In this document: positions 18,448 through 28,527 of the stretch, one piece after another
Layout: every line of letters begins with the position of its first letter
Position numbering within the stretch: the stretch's first letter is position 1
Origin: Chloroflexota bacterium
GTDB taxonomy: Bacteria > Chloroflexota > Dehalococcoidia > DSTF01 > JACRBR01
Direction: 5' to 3'
Assembly: GCA_028872875.1 (NCBI GenBank)
Contig: JAGWOC010000004.1
Coordinates: 19,032-83,031, forward strand
Length of the DNA: 64,000 nucleotides
Translations under genes and position numbers: made by a program
Notes under the pieces: generated by a model
The model's database searches: none
What the model saw: only the letters and a program-made list of their open reading frames with translations
Told to the model about the DNA's origin: nothing

Positions 18448-18627
18448 GCAGGCGTAGTGCTCAGTGTCAAGCTCACATACAATAGGCGTGGCTAGGCCCA
18501 AGCTGCGGGTTCTGGAGCGATGGTCGAGGCGGCTGCGCCCAGCCGCGTCTACCACCTCGCGCCCATTCGGGCTACCATCGCCCGTGCCGACGGATGAAGC
18601 ATGCCTGGACTGAAGGAGCGGACGCCC

Positions 18628-21324
18628 ATGCCCGCCTACACGAAGCCGAGCGAGAAGCGGATGCTGATGGTGGTTTCCCACACGCACTGGGACCGCGAGT
18701 GGTACCTGCCGTATCAGTCGTTCCGCGTGCGCCTCGTCGGGCTGATCGACCAGTTGCTCGAGCTGTTCGACGCCGACCCCGACTACCGGCACTTCATGCT
18801 CGACGGCCACACCATCCCGCTCGAGGACTACCTCGAGGTGCGGCCCGAGCGCTTCGAGGACATCGAGCGCGCGGTGAAGCGCGGGCGGCTGCTCATCGGC
18901 CCCTGGTACATCATCCCGGACGAATTCCTGCCCGGCGGCGAGGCGCTGGTGCGCAACTTCCTGCGCGGGCACCGCGTCGCGCAGGCCTTCGGGCCGGTGA
19001 TGAAGGTCGGCTACATCCCCGACCCCTTCGGGCAGATCGCGCACATGCCGGCGATCCTGCGCGGCTTCGGCATCGACTGCGCGACGATGTGGCGCGGCGC
19101 CGACGCGTCGCTGAAGACGACCGAGTTCTGGTGGGAAGCGCCCGACGGCAGCGAGGTGCTGACGATCCACAAGCCGAAGGGCTACGGCGCCGCCGCACAG
19201 CTCCCGCAGCAGACGAAGGCGCTCGTCGCGCGCATCCAGGCGATCCGCGACGACCTGGAGCCGCTCGCGACGACGCCCTACGTGCTGATCATGAACGGCA
19301 GCGACCACCTGGGCCCGCAGCCGGAGCTGTCGTCGATGCTGCGCGCGGCCAACGAGGTGCTCGGCGACGCCTTCCTGCGTCACAGCTCGCTGCCCGAAGT
19401 GTTCGAGCGCATCCGCGAGTTCATGGGAGACCGCGCCCCGGAGTGGCCGCGCCATCGGGGCGAGTTCCGCAGCGGCGCCCGCGCGCACCTGCTCCCCGGC
19501 GTCATCTCCGCGCGCATGTGGATCAAGCAGGAGAACCAGGAGTGCGAGGATCTGCTCGCGCACTGGGCCGAGCCGTTCTCGGTGTGGGCGGGGATCCTCA
19601 AGCGCGAGATGGGCGAGGAGTGGACGCCGCCGCTGCCGCCGGCCACGGCGCACATCCCGTTCCCGAAGGAAGACGCGTCGATCGCGGCGCTGGTCGACCG
19701 CGCCTGGCGCTACCTGCTCGAGAACCAGCCGCACGACTCGATCTGCGGCTGCTCCGTCGACGGCGTGCACGAGGAGATGCGCCAGCGCTACCGCTGGGTG
19801 AAGGAGATCGGCGAGGAGATCGTGCGCCAGTCGCTGCGGACGATCGGCGCGCTGGCGCCCGACCATCCGCTCGGCAGCGTCGCCGTCTTCAACCCGACAC
19901 CGCAGCCCGCGACCGGCTACGTCACCGCGAGCGTGCCGTGGTCGCCGGAGACGCCGGTCGTCGCCGTCATCGGGCCCGATGGCGAGCGCGTCGAGGCGGC
20001 GCAGGCCAGCGCGGTGCGCCTCACCGAGCTGCCGGCGGGCGCGCCCGCCGGCTTCGACCCGGCGCGCGCCGAGATCGGCTTCGTGGCGACCGACGTGCCC
20101 GGCTACGGCTACAAGGTCTACCGCATTGAAGAGGCGCAGGCGCCCGTGCCCGCGCGCGGCGCGCCGGACGCTGCGGCCGGGATCGACAACGAGTTCTTCC
20201 ACGTGGTCGCCGATCCGGGCGACGGCACGCTGACCGTGACGGACAAGCGCAGCGGCCGTGTGCTCTCCGGCCTCAACCGCTTCGTCGATGGCGGCGACCG
20301 CGGCGACGAGTACAACTACTGCGCGCCCGAGGACGAGCGCGTCGTGGACCGGCCGGCCTCGCCGCCGAAGATCAGCGCCGCATCCGCGCCCGGCGCCCAG
20401 GCGCTCACGATCGAGCTGACGTACGAGCTGCCGGCCGGCCTCGCGGCCGACAGGCGCGCACGCAGCGCTGCGACCTGCGCCGAGCGCATCGTCTCGACGG
20501 TGACGCTGACGGCGGGCGTGCCGCGCATCGACGTCGAGACGGCGATCTTCAACGCGGCCGAGGACCACCGGCTGCGCGCGCACTTCCCCTCGGGCGTGCA
20601 CGCCGATGTGTCGAAGGCCGACGAGCACTTCGGCGTCATCCGGCGCCCGGTCAAGCTGCCCGCGTGGGACCACGAGACGGACATGGAGCAGCCCGTCGGC
20701 ACGTACCCGCACAAGGCCTTCGTCAGCGTCGACGACGGCGCGCGCGGGCTGTCGGTCGCGAATCGCGGCCTGCCCGAGTACGAGGTGATCGAGACGCCGG
20801 AGGGCGCAGTGATCGCCCTCACCCTGCTGCGGTCGGTGGGCTGGCTCTCGCGCGGCGACATCTCGTCGCGCCGCGGCGGCGCCGGGCCGCAGATCCGCAC
20901 GCCGGGCGCGCAGCTCCACGGCAAGAACGTCGTCGCCTACAGCATCATCCCGCACGAGGGGGACTGGGCGCGCGCCGGCGTGCACGTGCTGGCGGTGCAG
21001 TTCCTGCGGCGGATGCGCGCGCGCTGGGACCGCCACGGCATCGGCCGCATCGCCGCCCAGGGTGCGCTGCTGGAGGTGTCGTCGCCGGCGTTCCAGGTGA
21101 CCGCGATCAAGCGCGCGGAGGACGGCGACGGCGTCATCGTGCGGCTGTACAACACGCTCGACGTCCCGGCGGAGACGGCGGTCGACTTGACCCCCGTGCA
21201 CGGCGCGGTGTCGATGGTGAACCTGAACGAAGAGCACATCGCCGGGATCCCGCGCGTGGACGGCGAGGTGCCGGTCGCCGCGCGCGCGAACGAGATCGTG
21301 ACGCTGCGGTTCCGCGGCGCGTAG
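18628..21324 (+). CDS. alpha-mannosidase, glycoside hydrolase family 38
   Basis: An 898-residue GH38 enzyme that removes alpha-mannose residues. The zinc-binding HTHWDREW (18-25), the nucleophile Asp132 in YIPDPFGQIAHMP, and AWRYLLENQPHDSICGCSVD (catalytic and zinc His-Asp) are intact. Length is normal for bacterial GH38. No signal peptide, so it is probably cytoplasmic and acts on imported mannosides. ATG 18628 is preferred because AAGGAG (18613-18618) lies 9 nt upstream; ATG 18601 is in frame. A TACCAT -10 lies at 18573-18578. Confidence 0.93.
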   Translation: MPAYTKPSEKRMLMVVSHTHWDREWYLPYQSFRVRLVGLIDQLLELFDADPDYRHFMLDGHTIPLEDYLEVRPERFEDIERAVKRGRLLIGPWYIIPDEFLPGGEALVRNFLRGHRVAQAFGPVMKVGYIPDPFGQIAHMPAILRGFGIDCATMWRGADASLKTTEFWWEAPDGSEVLTIHKPKGYGAAAQLPQQTKALVARIQAIRDDLEPLATTPYVLIMNGSDHLGPQPELSSMLRAANEVLGDAFLRHSSLPEVFERIREFMGDRAPEWPRHRGEFRSGARAHLLPGVISARMWIKQENQECEDLLAHWAEPFSVWAGILKREMGEEWTPPLPPATAHIPFPKEDASIAALVDRAWRYLLENQPHDSICGCSVDGVHEEMRQRYRWVKEIGEEIVRQSLRTIGALAPDHPLGSVAVFNPTPQPATGYVTASVPWSPETPVVAVIGPDGERVEAAQASAVRLTELPAGAPAGFDPARAEIGFVATDVPGYGYKVYRIEEAQAPVPARGAPDAAAGIDNEFFHVVADPGDGTLTVTDKRSGRVLSGLNRFVDGGDRGDEYNYCAPEDERVVDRPASPPKISAASAPGAQALTIELTYELPAGLAADRRARSAATCAERIVSTVTLTAGVPRIDVETAIFNAAEDHRLRAHFPSGVHADVSKADEHFGVIRRPVKLPAWDHETDMEQPVGTYPHKAFVSVDDGARGLSVANRGLPEYEVIETPEGAVIALTLLRSVGWLSRGDISSRRGGAGPQIRTPGAQLHGKNVVAYSIIPHEGDWARAGVHVLAVQFLRRMRARWDRHGIGRIAAQGALLEVSSPAFQVTAIKRAEDGDGVIVRLYNTLDVPAETAVDLTPVHGAVSMVNLNEEHIAGIPRVDGEVPVAARANEIVTLRFRGA

Positions 21325-21353
21325 CGCGCCAGGTACGGGCGCGCCAGGTACGG
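21324..21353 (+). repeat. 15-bp tandem duplication after the mannosidase
   Basis: GCGCGCCAGGTACGG occurs twice head to tail at 21324-21338 and 21339-21353, overlapping the last base of the stop codon. The remaining gap to 21584 shows GC-rich inverted repeats but no gene. Confidence 0.7.
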
Positions 21354-21584
21354 GCTCGACCCGGCCATCGAATCGGCGATGGAGGCCCGCGCTGCGTCGG
21401 TCGCGTATCGGTCGGGCTGGCGCGCAACACCGTGCCGCCCAATGGGAAGGTCTGCGCCACGCCGGGCGCGTATCGGCGGGCCGCAACCCGCGGGGCCTGA
21501 CGGCCCGCGCTCCGAGTGTGCGGGTGATCGTTCTGAGAGGCTGCCACGCCCGAACGCGCGCCCGGCGCGTCACGAGCGCGCGCC

Positions 21585-22898
21585 CTACGCGCCGTAGAGC
21601 CGCCGCGCCTCCGCGCGCAGTTCCGCGCGGACGTCCGGGTGCGCGATGGCGATCATCTCGTCGATGCGCCGGCGGAGCGGCTTGCCCTTGAGCCGCGCGA
21701 TGCCGTACTCGGTCACGAAGAGGTCCGCGTAGACGCGCGGCACGGTGACCGCGCTCCCGTGCGGAAGCATCGCCACGATGCGCGAGCGCCGCTCGCCGGC
21801 GACGAGCGACGTCGACGGCAGCACCGTCACGGAGCGCCCGCCCTTGGCGTGCAGCGCGCCCACGGAGAAGGCGAAGGCGCCGCCGGTGCCGCTGTAGATC
21901 TCCGGGCCCAGCGTCTCGCCGTTGATCTGCCCGGTGAGGTCGACGAGCAGTGCGTTGTTCACGGCGACCATGTTGTCGTGCGCCGCGATCACGGCGATGT
22001 CGTTGGTGTGGCTCATGCAGTACAGCTCGTAGCGCGGGTCGCCATCGACCGCGGCGAACTCGTGCGCCGACAGCGGCCCGAACGACGCGCCGACGACCTT
22101 GCCGGGGTGCAGCGTCTTTCGCCGTCCGTTGACGACGCCGGCATCGACGAGCGCGGGGATGCCGCCGAAGATCAGCTCGGTGTGGACGCCCAGGTCGTGC
22201 CGGTGAGCGAGGAACTCGGCGAGCGCCGCCGACACGGTGCCCGTCCCCATCTGCAGCGTGTCGCCGTCGCGCACGATCTCGGCGCCGACGAGCGAGCAGA
22301 TCACCGACGTGACGGCGTTCTCCTCGTCGTCGCGGGGCGGCCGGCGCAGGTACTTCCAGACCGGAGGCGCCTCCACCAGCGCCTCGATGCGGGAGATGTG
22401 GATGCGGTTGTCGCCGCCCGTGCGGATGAAGCGCGGGTTGACCTCGCCGATCACGTGCCTGGCCTCGCGCGCGACCTCGGGCGCGCCCCAGACGCTCATG
22501 CCAAAGCTGCACCAGCCGTCGCCATCCGGCGGCGAGACGCTGACGAGGAAGACGTCCGGCTTGCGGTCGAGCCAGTAGCTGTCGTCGGCGCGCGTCGGCG
22601 GCGCGATCACGTAGTCGAGCAGCCCTTGCCGCATGGCGGGCCGGTCGCTCGCCTGCAGGAAGAACGTGCGGACGTTGAAGGTGCTCCGGCGCGCGCCGTG
22701 CGGCCACCAGGAGACGAAGGTCGAGATCGAGTTCTCGATCTCGCACCGCAGCTCGCCGTTGCGCGCGGCCAGCGCCCGGCAGAGCGCCAGCGGCGTCTGG
22801 TAGTGCATGCCGATGACGACGCGGTCGCCGTCCTCGACGACGCGCACCGCCTCCTCGGCGGTCGTCAGCTTCTCCGCGTAGCGCTCGCGCCAGTCCAA
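21585..22898 (-). CDS. acetyl-CoA hydrolase/CoA-transferase family protein
   Basis: A 437-residue enzyme of the Cat1/AbfT (4-hydroxybutyrate or acetate CoA-transferase) family. The opening ERYAEKLTTAEEAVRVVEDG, the central LGVHTELIFGGIPALVDAG with the likely catalytic Glu, and the end segment FVTEYGIARLKGKPLRRR are family hallmarks. The acyl substrate cannot be told. The start is TTG at 22898, supported by AGGAGGG about 5 nt upstream on the minus strand. It is divergent from the small P-loop gene. Confidence 0.88.
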   Translation of the reverse strand: MDWRERYAEKLTTAEEAVRVVEDGDRVVIGMHYQTPLALCRALAARNGELRCEIENSISTFVSWWPHGARRSTFNVRTFFLQASDRPAMRQGLLDYVIAPPTRADDSYWLDRKPDVFLVSVSPPDGDGWCSFGMSVWGAPEVAREARHVIGEVNPRFIRTGGDNRIHISRIEALVEAPPVWKYLRRPPRDDEENAVTSVICSLVGAEIVRDGDTLQMGTGTVSAALAEFLAHRHDLGVHTELIFGGIPALVDAGVVNGRRKTLHPGKVVGASFGPLSAHEFAAVDGDPRYELYCMSHTNDIAVIAAHDNMVAVNNALLVDLTGQINGETLGPEIYSGTGGAFAFSVGALHAKGGRSVTVLPSTSLVAGERRSRIVAMLPHGSAVTVPRVYADLFVTEYGIARLKGKPLRRRIDEMIAIAHPDVRAELRAEARRLYGA

Positions 22899-22995
22899 CG
22901 TTGCCCTCCTGCGGCGGCTCGTCGCCGCACGAGGCTAGCAGCCGCGCTGGACGAAGGGCAACGCGGCGCCGCCGATGCGCTATCCTGCGAGATCC

Positions 22996-23577
22996 ATGGC
23001 CCGCACGAGCCCTGTTCCTGCGATCCTCGACCGCCTGCCGGACCGCATCGTCGTGAGCGGCACGACGGGCTCCGGCAAGACGACGCTCGCGCACGAGATC
23101 GCGGCGATCATCGGCGCGCCGCACGTCGAGCTGGACGCGCTGCACTGGGAGCCCAACTGGACCGAGGCGGAGGCCGCCGTCTTCCGCGCGCGCGTCGCCG
23201 AAGCGACGGCCGGCGGGCGATGGGTGGTCGATGGCAACTACGCGATGGTGCGCGACCTGACGTGGGGCCGCGCGGAGCTGCTGGTCTGGCTCGACTATCC
23301 GATCGGCCGCATCTTCTGGCAACTCCTCTGTCGCACGTCGCGGCGCGTGGTCACGCGCGAGGAGCTGTGGCAGGGCAACCGCGAGCGCCTGCGCACGGCG
23401 TTCTTCTCGCGCGACTCACTCTTCGTCTGGGCGCTGCAGACGCACTGGAAGCGGCGGCGGACGTATCCGCCGCAGCTCCGCGAGCCCGCGCACGCGCACC
23501 TGCGCGTCGTGCGCATCCGCTCGCCGCGCGCGCTGCGTGCGTTCATGAGCGCGTTGCGATCTGCGGCTTGGCGATAG
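22996..23577 (+). CDS. P-loop kinase-like protein (adenylate kinase/FlaR-like)
   Basis: A 193-residue P-loop NTPase with Walker A GTTGSGKTT (22-30), HVELDALHWEPNW and WVVDGNYAMVRDLTWGRAEL. This is the pattern of the 'topology modulation' or AAA_17-type small kinases, related to adenylate and shikimate kinases. The substrate is unknown. The ATG lies 9 nt after TATCCT (22981-22986), consistent with leaderless expression. No operon partner is evident. Confidence 0.8.
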   Translation: MARTSPVPAILDRLPDRIVVSGTTGSGKTTLAHEIAAIIGAPHVELDALHWEPNWTEAEAAVFRARVAEATAGGRWVVDGNYAMVRDLTWGRAELLVWLDYPIGRIFWQLLCRTSRRVVTREELWQGNRERLRTAFFSRDSLFVWALQTHWKRRRTYPPQLREPAHAHLRVVRIRSPRALRAFMSALRSAAWR

Positions 23578-23677
23578 GCCGGGATGCACAGGGCCACGCG
23601 TACACATCTGCTACGCCGGCGCCGTTGGCCGCTCCGGGCTCCGCTGCGTCCGCTACAATCGCGCGGGAGTATTCCGC

Positions 23678-24787
23678 ATGGATGTCCGTCTCCACCGCGC
23701 CGCCGTGCGCATCGCGGCGGCGATCGTCGCCGTGGTCGCGCTCGCCGGCGGCAGTGCCGCCTGCGGGAGCGGCGCCGCGAAGAGTCAGCGCACCGCGAGC
23801 GGGCCGCCGCGCACCTTCATGATGGGGTTCAGCACCGTCCCGCGTGAGCTCAACGCGAACGCGTACGCGGCGACCTTCGACCTTGCCGCCAAGGACGGTG
23901 AGATGGTGCTGATCCAGCGTACGCCGCCGTGGTCCGACTTCCTGCCCGGCGCGTCCGTCAGCGCGGACACCGCAGACACGACGGCGTCGGAGAAGAAGGC
24001 GCTCGCGGACAAGAAGCTGAAGCTCTTCTTCGCCATCGACCCGACCGACGGGGCGACGGGCCGCGACCGTCTCACTGACCTGCCGCCGCAGCTCGCCGGC
24101 AAGGGGTTCGGCAACCCGGACGTGCGCGCGGCGTTCCTCTCCTACGCCAAGTACGTCGCGCTCAACTACAAGCCCGCATACCTCGCGCTCGGCGTGGAGA
24201 TGAACCTGTACTACGAGAAGAACAGGGCCGATTTCGAGAACTTCCGGACGCTGTACGCGCAGGCGTACGACGAGGTCAAGAAGATATCGCCCGCCACGCA
24301 GGTGACGGTGACGTTCCAGTACGAAGACCTGCAGGGGCTGCTGCCGACGTCCGACAAGCACTTCCCCGACTGGCAACTGCTGCACGCCTTCGACCCGAAG
24401 CTCGACCTCGTCACGATCAGCACCTACCCCAGCTTCGCGTTCCCGTCCGCGAGCGCGATCCCGGCCAACTACTACAGCCAGCTCGCCGCGTTCACCGACC
24501 GGCCGATCGCGATCGCCGAGATGGGATACTCGTCCGCGGCGAGCGCCCAGGGCCTGAACGACGGCACAGAGGCCGACCAGGCGGCGTACCTCAAGCGCGT
24601 CCTGATCGACGCCGGCAAGCTCAAGATGCCGTTCGTTATCTGGTTCGCGGGCTGGGACCCCTCGTTTGCGAAGGGCAGCGCGTACAGCGTGTTCCAGCAC
24701 ATCGGCCTGCTCCGCGCCGACAACAGCAAGAAGCCCGCCTGGCAGGAGTGGGCCGCCGCGGCCCGCCGGCCCTACCGGCCGGGGTAA
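23678..24787 (+). CDS. lipoprotein with a glycoside-hydrolase-like TIM barrel
   Basis: A 369-residue lipoprotein: a signal peptide with lipobox GGSAAC (C29), then a domain resembling clan GH-A barrels. LALGVEMNLYYEKN and PIAIAEMGYSS place two Glu residues where acid/base and nucleophile are expected, near the ends of strands 4 and 7. LDLVTISTYPSFAF also fits. Activity on a surface polysaccharide is inferred; the family is not certain. TACAAT (23653-23658) lies 19 nt before the ATG. Confidence 0.65.
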   Translation: MDVRLHRAAVRIAAAIVAVVALAGGSAACGSGAAKSQRTASGPPRTFMMGFSTVPRELNANAYAATFDLAAKDGEMVLIQRTPPWSDFLPGASVSADTADTTASEKKALADKKLKLFFAIDPTDGATGRDRLTDLPPQLAGKGFGNPDVRAAFLSYAKYVALNYKPAYLALGVEMNLYYEKNRADFENFRTLYAQAYDEVKKISPATQVTVTFQYEDLQGLLPTSDKHFPDWQLLHAFDPKLDLVTISTYPSFAFPSASAIPANYYSQLAAFTDRPIAIAEMGYSSAASAQGLNDGTEADQAAYLKRVLIDAGKLKMPFVIWFAGWDPSFAKGSAYSVFQHIGLLRADNSKKPAWQEWAAAARRPYRPG

Positions 24788-24836
24788 GCCGGTGGTCGCA
24801 GGGCGCGGGCCGGCGGTCCGGTACCCTGCGGTCGGC

Positions 24837-26237
24837 ATGGACTACGACGCGTCTCTGCGCTGGCTGCTGACGCTGCCCGACTTCGAGCGCACGGGGCAGT
24901 TCAGCGCGCGCCCCGACGTCGCGCCGATGCGCGCGCTGCTCGCCGTGCTCGGCGACCCGCAGCGCGGCCGTCCGACGCTCCACGTCGCCGGATCGAAGGG
25001 CAAGGGCAGCACCGCCGTGATGGCGGAGGCGATCCTGCGCGCGGCGGGGCTGCGCACCGTCTGCTACATCAGCCCGCACCTGCATCGCTTCAACGAGCGG
25101 GTACGCATCGACGGTGCATCGATCGCGCCTGAGGGTTTCGCGGCCGCGATGACCGCCGCGCGCGAGGCGATGGCCGGCGTGGCGCCACGCTTCCCCGGCC
25201 GCGAGTTCGTCGCCTTCGACGCGCTGACCGCGGCGGCGTTCGTGGCGTTCCGCGACGCGGGCGCCGGTGCGCAGGTCGTGGAAGTCGGTCTGGGCGGGTT
25301 GCTCGACTCGACCAATGTCTTCCATCGCGACGATGCCGCACCGGACGAGCCGCACGTCGCCGCGATCACCTCGATCAGCCTGGAGCACACGGCCGTGCTC
25401 GGGTCGACGGCCGGCGCGATCGCCGCGCAGAAGGCGGGGATCATCGTGCGCGGCGATGTCGTGGTCGTAGCGCCGATGCGCGAGTCGGCGCTCGACGCCG
25501 TGCGGGGGCGCGCGGCCGCGCAGGGAGCGCGTGCCGTCGAGGTCGCACAGGCGTGCCAGATGACGCGGACGTCCGCCGGCGCGGAGGGCCAGGACTTCCG
25601 GCTGAAGACGCCGCGCGCAACGTACACCGCGCACCTGCCGCTGATCGGCCGCCACCAGCTCGATAACGCGGCGACGGCGGTCGTCGCGTGCGAGGAGCTG
25701 TGCGCGCAGGCGGGGATCGCGCTGACGCCGGCGCACGTGCGCGCCGGCCTCGCGGACGTCGTCTGGCCGGGGCGGCTGGAGGTGCTCAGGCGCCGCCCCC
25801 TCGTCGTCGTGGACGGTGCGCACAACGGCGACTCCGCGAAGCGCCTGGCCGCCGCGCTGCGCGAGCACCTCGGGCTGTCGCACGCCCTGTTCCTGGCCGG
25901 TACGCTGGCGGACAAGGACATCGCTGGCATGGCCGAGGCCGTCGCGCCGATGGCCGCACAGGTGCTCGTGGCACCGTGGCCGAACCGTCGCGCCGCCGGC
26001 CCGGACGCGATCGCCGGCGCCTTCCGCGCCCACGACGTGCCGGTGGCCGTGTTCGGCTCGCTGCCCGCCGCCTGCGACGCTGCGCTGGCCGAGGCGGGGA
26101 CCCGCGGCGCGGTCGTCGCCTTCGGCGCGATCGCCTTCGCCGGGGCGGTGCGCGAGTACCTTCTCGGAATCCAATCAGATATGATCCGTCTACAATCAGG
26201 CGCGGCGCCCGCGGGCCAGGAAGCGCGGGAGGAGTAG
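24837..26237 (+). CDS. folC: dihydrofolate synthase/folylpolyglutamate synthase
   Basis: A 466-residue Mur-ligase-family enzyme that adds glutamate to dihydropteroate and folates. The P-loop AGSKGKGSTA (51-60), SPHLHRFNERVRIDG, EVGLGGLLDSTN and DGAHN motifs are all present. The ATG lies 9 nt after TACCCT (24822-24827) with no ribosome site, pointing to leaderless expression. Its 3' end contains TACAAT (26191-26196), a possible -10 for fabF, which starts 15 bp after the stop. Confidence 0.94.
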   Translation: MDYDASLRWLLTLPDFERTGQFSARPDVAPMRALLAVLGDPQRGRPTLHVAGSKGKGSTAVMAEAILRAAGLRTVCYISPHLHRFNERVRIDGASIAPEGFAAAMTAAREAMAGVAPRFPGREFVAFDALTAAAFVAFRDAGAGAQVVEVGLGGLLDSTNVFHRDDAAPDEPHVAAITSISLEHTAVLGSTAGAIAAQKAGIIVRGDVVVVAPMRESALDAVRGRAAAQGARAVEVAQACQMTRTSAGAEGQDFRLKTPRATYTAHLPLIGRHQLDNAATAVVACEELCAQAGIALTPAHVRAGLADVVWPGRLEVLRRRPLVVVDGAHNGDSAKRLAAALREHLGLSHALFLAGTLADKDIAGMAEAVAPMAAQVLVAPWPNRRAAGPDAIAGAFRAHDVPVAVFGSLPAACDAALAEAGTRGAVVAFGAIAFAGAVREYLLGIQSDMIRLQSGAAPAGQEAREE

Positions 26238-26252
26238 CGCGAGAGGACCCTC

Positions 26253-27515
26253 ATGCAGGATGGTAACGGGCGGCGCCCGCGACGCGTGGTGATCACCGGG
26301 ATGGGCACGATCAACCCGCTCGGCAACACGGTCGAGGAGTTCTGGCAGGGCGCGATCGCCGGCAAGTCCGGCATCGGCTGGCTGACGCAGGTGGACTCCG
26401 AGGGCTACGCCACGCACATCGCCGGCGAGGTGAAGGGCTTCGTGCCGGAGGACTTCATCGACCGCAAGGAGGCGCGGCGGATGGCGCGCTTCTCGCAGCT
26501 CGCGCTCGCCGCCGCGGCCGAGGCGGTCGCCCAGTCGGCGCTGGACCTCGGCGACGTGGACCCGTACCGCATCGGCGTCTTCTTCGGCAACGGCATGGGC
26601 GGCTACCCGGACACCGACCGCGCGGTGAAAGACATCGTGCGCAAGGGGGGCAACCGCATCGACCCCTTCTACATGGTGAAGATGCTGCCGAACATGGCCG
26701 CCGCCCAAGTCGCCATGCGCTACGGCACGAAGGGCTACAACGCCACCATCTCCACCGCCTGCGCTTCGGCCGGCAACGCGATGGGCGAGGCGATGGACCT
26801 GATCCGCAACGGGCGCGCCGACGTGATGATCGCGGGCGGCACCGAGGCGGGGCTCTCCGAGCTCGGCCTCGCCGCGTTCCAGGTGATGAAGGCCATCTCC
26901 ACCAGCAACGACCCACCCGAGAAGGCGAGCCGGCCGTTCGACGCGAAGCGCGACGGCTTCGTCTCTTCGGAGGGCGCCGGCGTCTTCATCATCGAAGCGC
27001 TCGAACACGCGCAGGCGCGCGGCGCGAGGATCCTGGCGGAGCTGGCCGGCTACGGCTGCACGTCCGACGCGCACCACGTCGTCGTCCCCGTCGAGGACGG
27101 CGAGACGACGGCCGCGGCGATGACGCTCGCGCTGCGGGACGCGGGCGTGGGGCCGGAAGATATCGACTACATCAACGCGCACGGCACGTCGACGCAGATG
27201 AACGACAAGTACGAGACGGTCGCCCTGAAGCGCGCGCTCGGCGAGATGGCGTACCAGATCCCGATGAGCTCGACGAAGTCGCTGATCGGCCATACGCTCG
27301 GTGCGTCGGGCGCGATCGAGGCGGTGGCGTGCGTGCAGTCGATCCTCACGGGCATCGTCCATCCGACGATCAACCAGGAGTATCCCGACCCGGACTGTGA
27401 CCTGGACTACATCCCCAACAAGGCGCGCAAGATCGATGTGAAGGTGGTGCTGAAGAACAGCTTCGGCTTCGGCGGACAGAACGCCTGCCTCGTATTCAAG
27501 AAGTACGAGCCCTAG
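26253..27515 (+). CDS. fabF: beta-ketoacyl-ACP synthase II
   Basis: A 420-residue condensing enzyme of fatty-acid elongation. The catalytic triad is complete: C170 in STACASAG, H310 in NAHGTST and H347 in IGHTLGASG. The C-terminal SFGFGGQNA glycine loop is present. No other fab genes are adjacent. The stop codon abuts the GTG of the epimerase gene, so the two are probably translated from one mRNA. Confidence 0.95.
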   Translation: MQDGNGRRPRRVVITGMGTINPLGNTVEEFWQGAIAGKSGIGWLTQVDSEGYATHIAGEVKGFVPEDFIDRKEARRMARFSQLALAAAAEAVAQSALDLGDVDPYRIGVFFGNGMGGYPDTDRAVKDIVRKGGNRIDPFYMVKMLPNMAAAQVAMRYGTKGYNATISTACASAGNAMGEAMDLIRNGRADVMIAGGTEAGLSELGLAAFQVMKAISTSNDPPEKASRPFDAKRDGFVSSEGAGVFIIEALEHAQARGARILAELAGYGCTSDAHHVVVPVEDGETTAAAMTLALRDAGVGPEDIDYINAHGTSTQMNDKYETVALKRALGEMAYQIPMSSTKSLIGHTLGASGAIEAVACVQSILTGIVHPTINQEYPDPDCDLDYIPNKARKIDVKVVLKNSFGFGGQNACLVFKKYEP

Positions 27516-28433
27516 GTGCGCGTCCTTGTCACCGGCGGCGCGGGGTTCATCGGCTCGGCCGTCACGCGCGTGCTGCTCGAAGAGGGGCACGAGGTCACCG
27601 TCCTCGACAATCTCTCGAAGGGCTTCCGTGCGCTCGTCCCCACGGGCGCGCGCTTCATCGAGGGCGACCTGCGCGACGAGGAGCGGCTGCCCGGCTGGCT
27701 CCGCGGCCACGACGCGGTGATCCACATGGCGGCGTTCATCGAAGTCGGCCGCTCGGTCGAGGAGCCGCTCGTCTTCGCGGAGAACAACATCCTCAACTCT
27801 GTGCGCCTGCTGCAGGCGATGCAGCCCGCCGGCGTCGGCAAGATCGTCTTCTCGTCGAGCGCGACGGTGTACGGCACGCCGCGGAGCCTGCCGATCCGCG
27901 AGACGGACCCGCTCGGCGTGCAGTCGAACCCGTATGGCGCGTCGAAGGTCGCGACGGAGGCGTTCGTCGCGACGTACAACCAGCTCTACGGCATGGACGC
28001 GCTGATCCTGCGCTACTTCAACCCCTATGGCCCCAACGAGCTGCACGAGCCGGAGACGCACGCGATCCCCAACTTCGTGCGCGCGGTGCTCGAGAAGCGC
28101 CCGGTGCCGCTGTACTGGAAGGGCGAGGTCGTGCGCGACTTCATCTACGTCGACGACCTGGCGCGCGCCCACACCGCCGTGCTCGGCCTCACCGGCCTGC
28201 AGTACTACAACGTCGGCTCGGAGACGGGCACGAAGATCATCGATGTCGTCCGCCAGATCTTTGAGATCGCCGGCTACGAGACGCCGATCGACGACCTGGG
28301 CGAGCGTCCCGGCGACGTCCCGGCCACCTACGCCTGGTCACGGAAGATCGCCGAGGCGACGGGATGGCGCGCGCAGGTGCCGCTGCGGGAAGGGCTCGCG
28401 CGCACGGTCGAGTGGTACCGCTCGCGGATGTAG
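27516..28433 (+). CDS. NAD-dependent sugar epimerase (UDP-glucose 4-epimerase type)
   Basis: A 305-residue extended SDR acting on a nucleotide sugar. Rossmann GGAGFIG (7-13), FSSSATVYG, Tyr140-x3-Lys144 (NPYGASK) and the LRYFNPYGPNE and VRDFIYVDDLARAH segments fit GalE-type epimerases. The length is slightly short. GTG start immediately follows the fabF stop (zero gap). The exact sugar is not predictable. Confidence 0.88.
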   Translation: MRVLVTGGAGFIGSAVTRVLLEEGHEVTVLDNLSKGFRALVPTGARFIEGDLRDEERLPGWLRGHDAVIHMAAFIEVGRSVEEPLVFAENNILNSVRLLQAMQPAGVGKIVFSSSATVYGTPRSLPIRETDPLGVQSNPYGASKVATEAFVATYNQLYGMDALILRYFNPYGPNELHEPETHAIPNFVRAVLEKRPVPLYWKGEVVRDFIYVDDLARAHTAVLGLTGLQYYNVGSETGTKIIDVVRQIFEIAGYETPIDDLGERPGDVPATYAWSRKIAEATGWRAQVPLREGLARTVEWYRSRM

Positions 28434-28527
28434 GGGCGCTGCTTGCCGCGCCCGTGGGCGCTGCTTACTGCGCGTCGCGTCCGGGCTTGCCGCGCGCCGC
28501 TCCGGGCTGGCCGGCGGCGGCCGCGCC

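Noticed and set aside
18406..23322. Very long open frame on the minus strand (over 1,600 codons) opposite the alpha-mannosidase and neighbours
   Set aside because: It has no domain logic, is Arg/Ala/His-biased, and lies antisense to well-supported genes. Long antisense frames are expected at this GC content.
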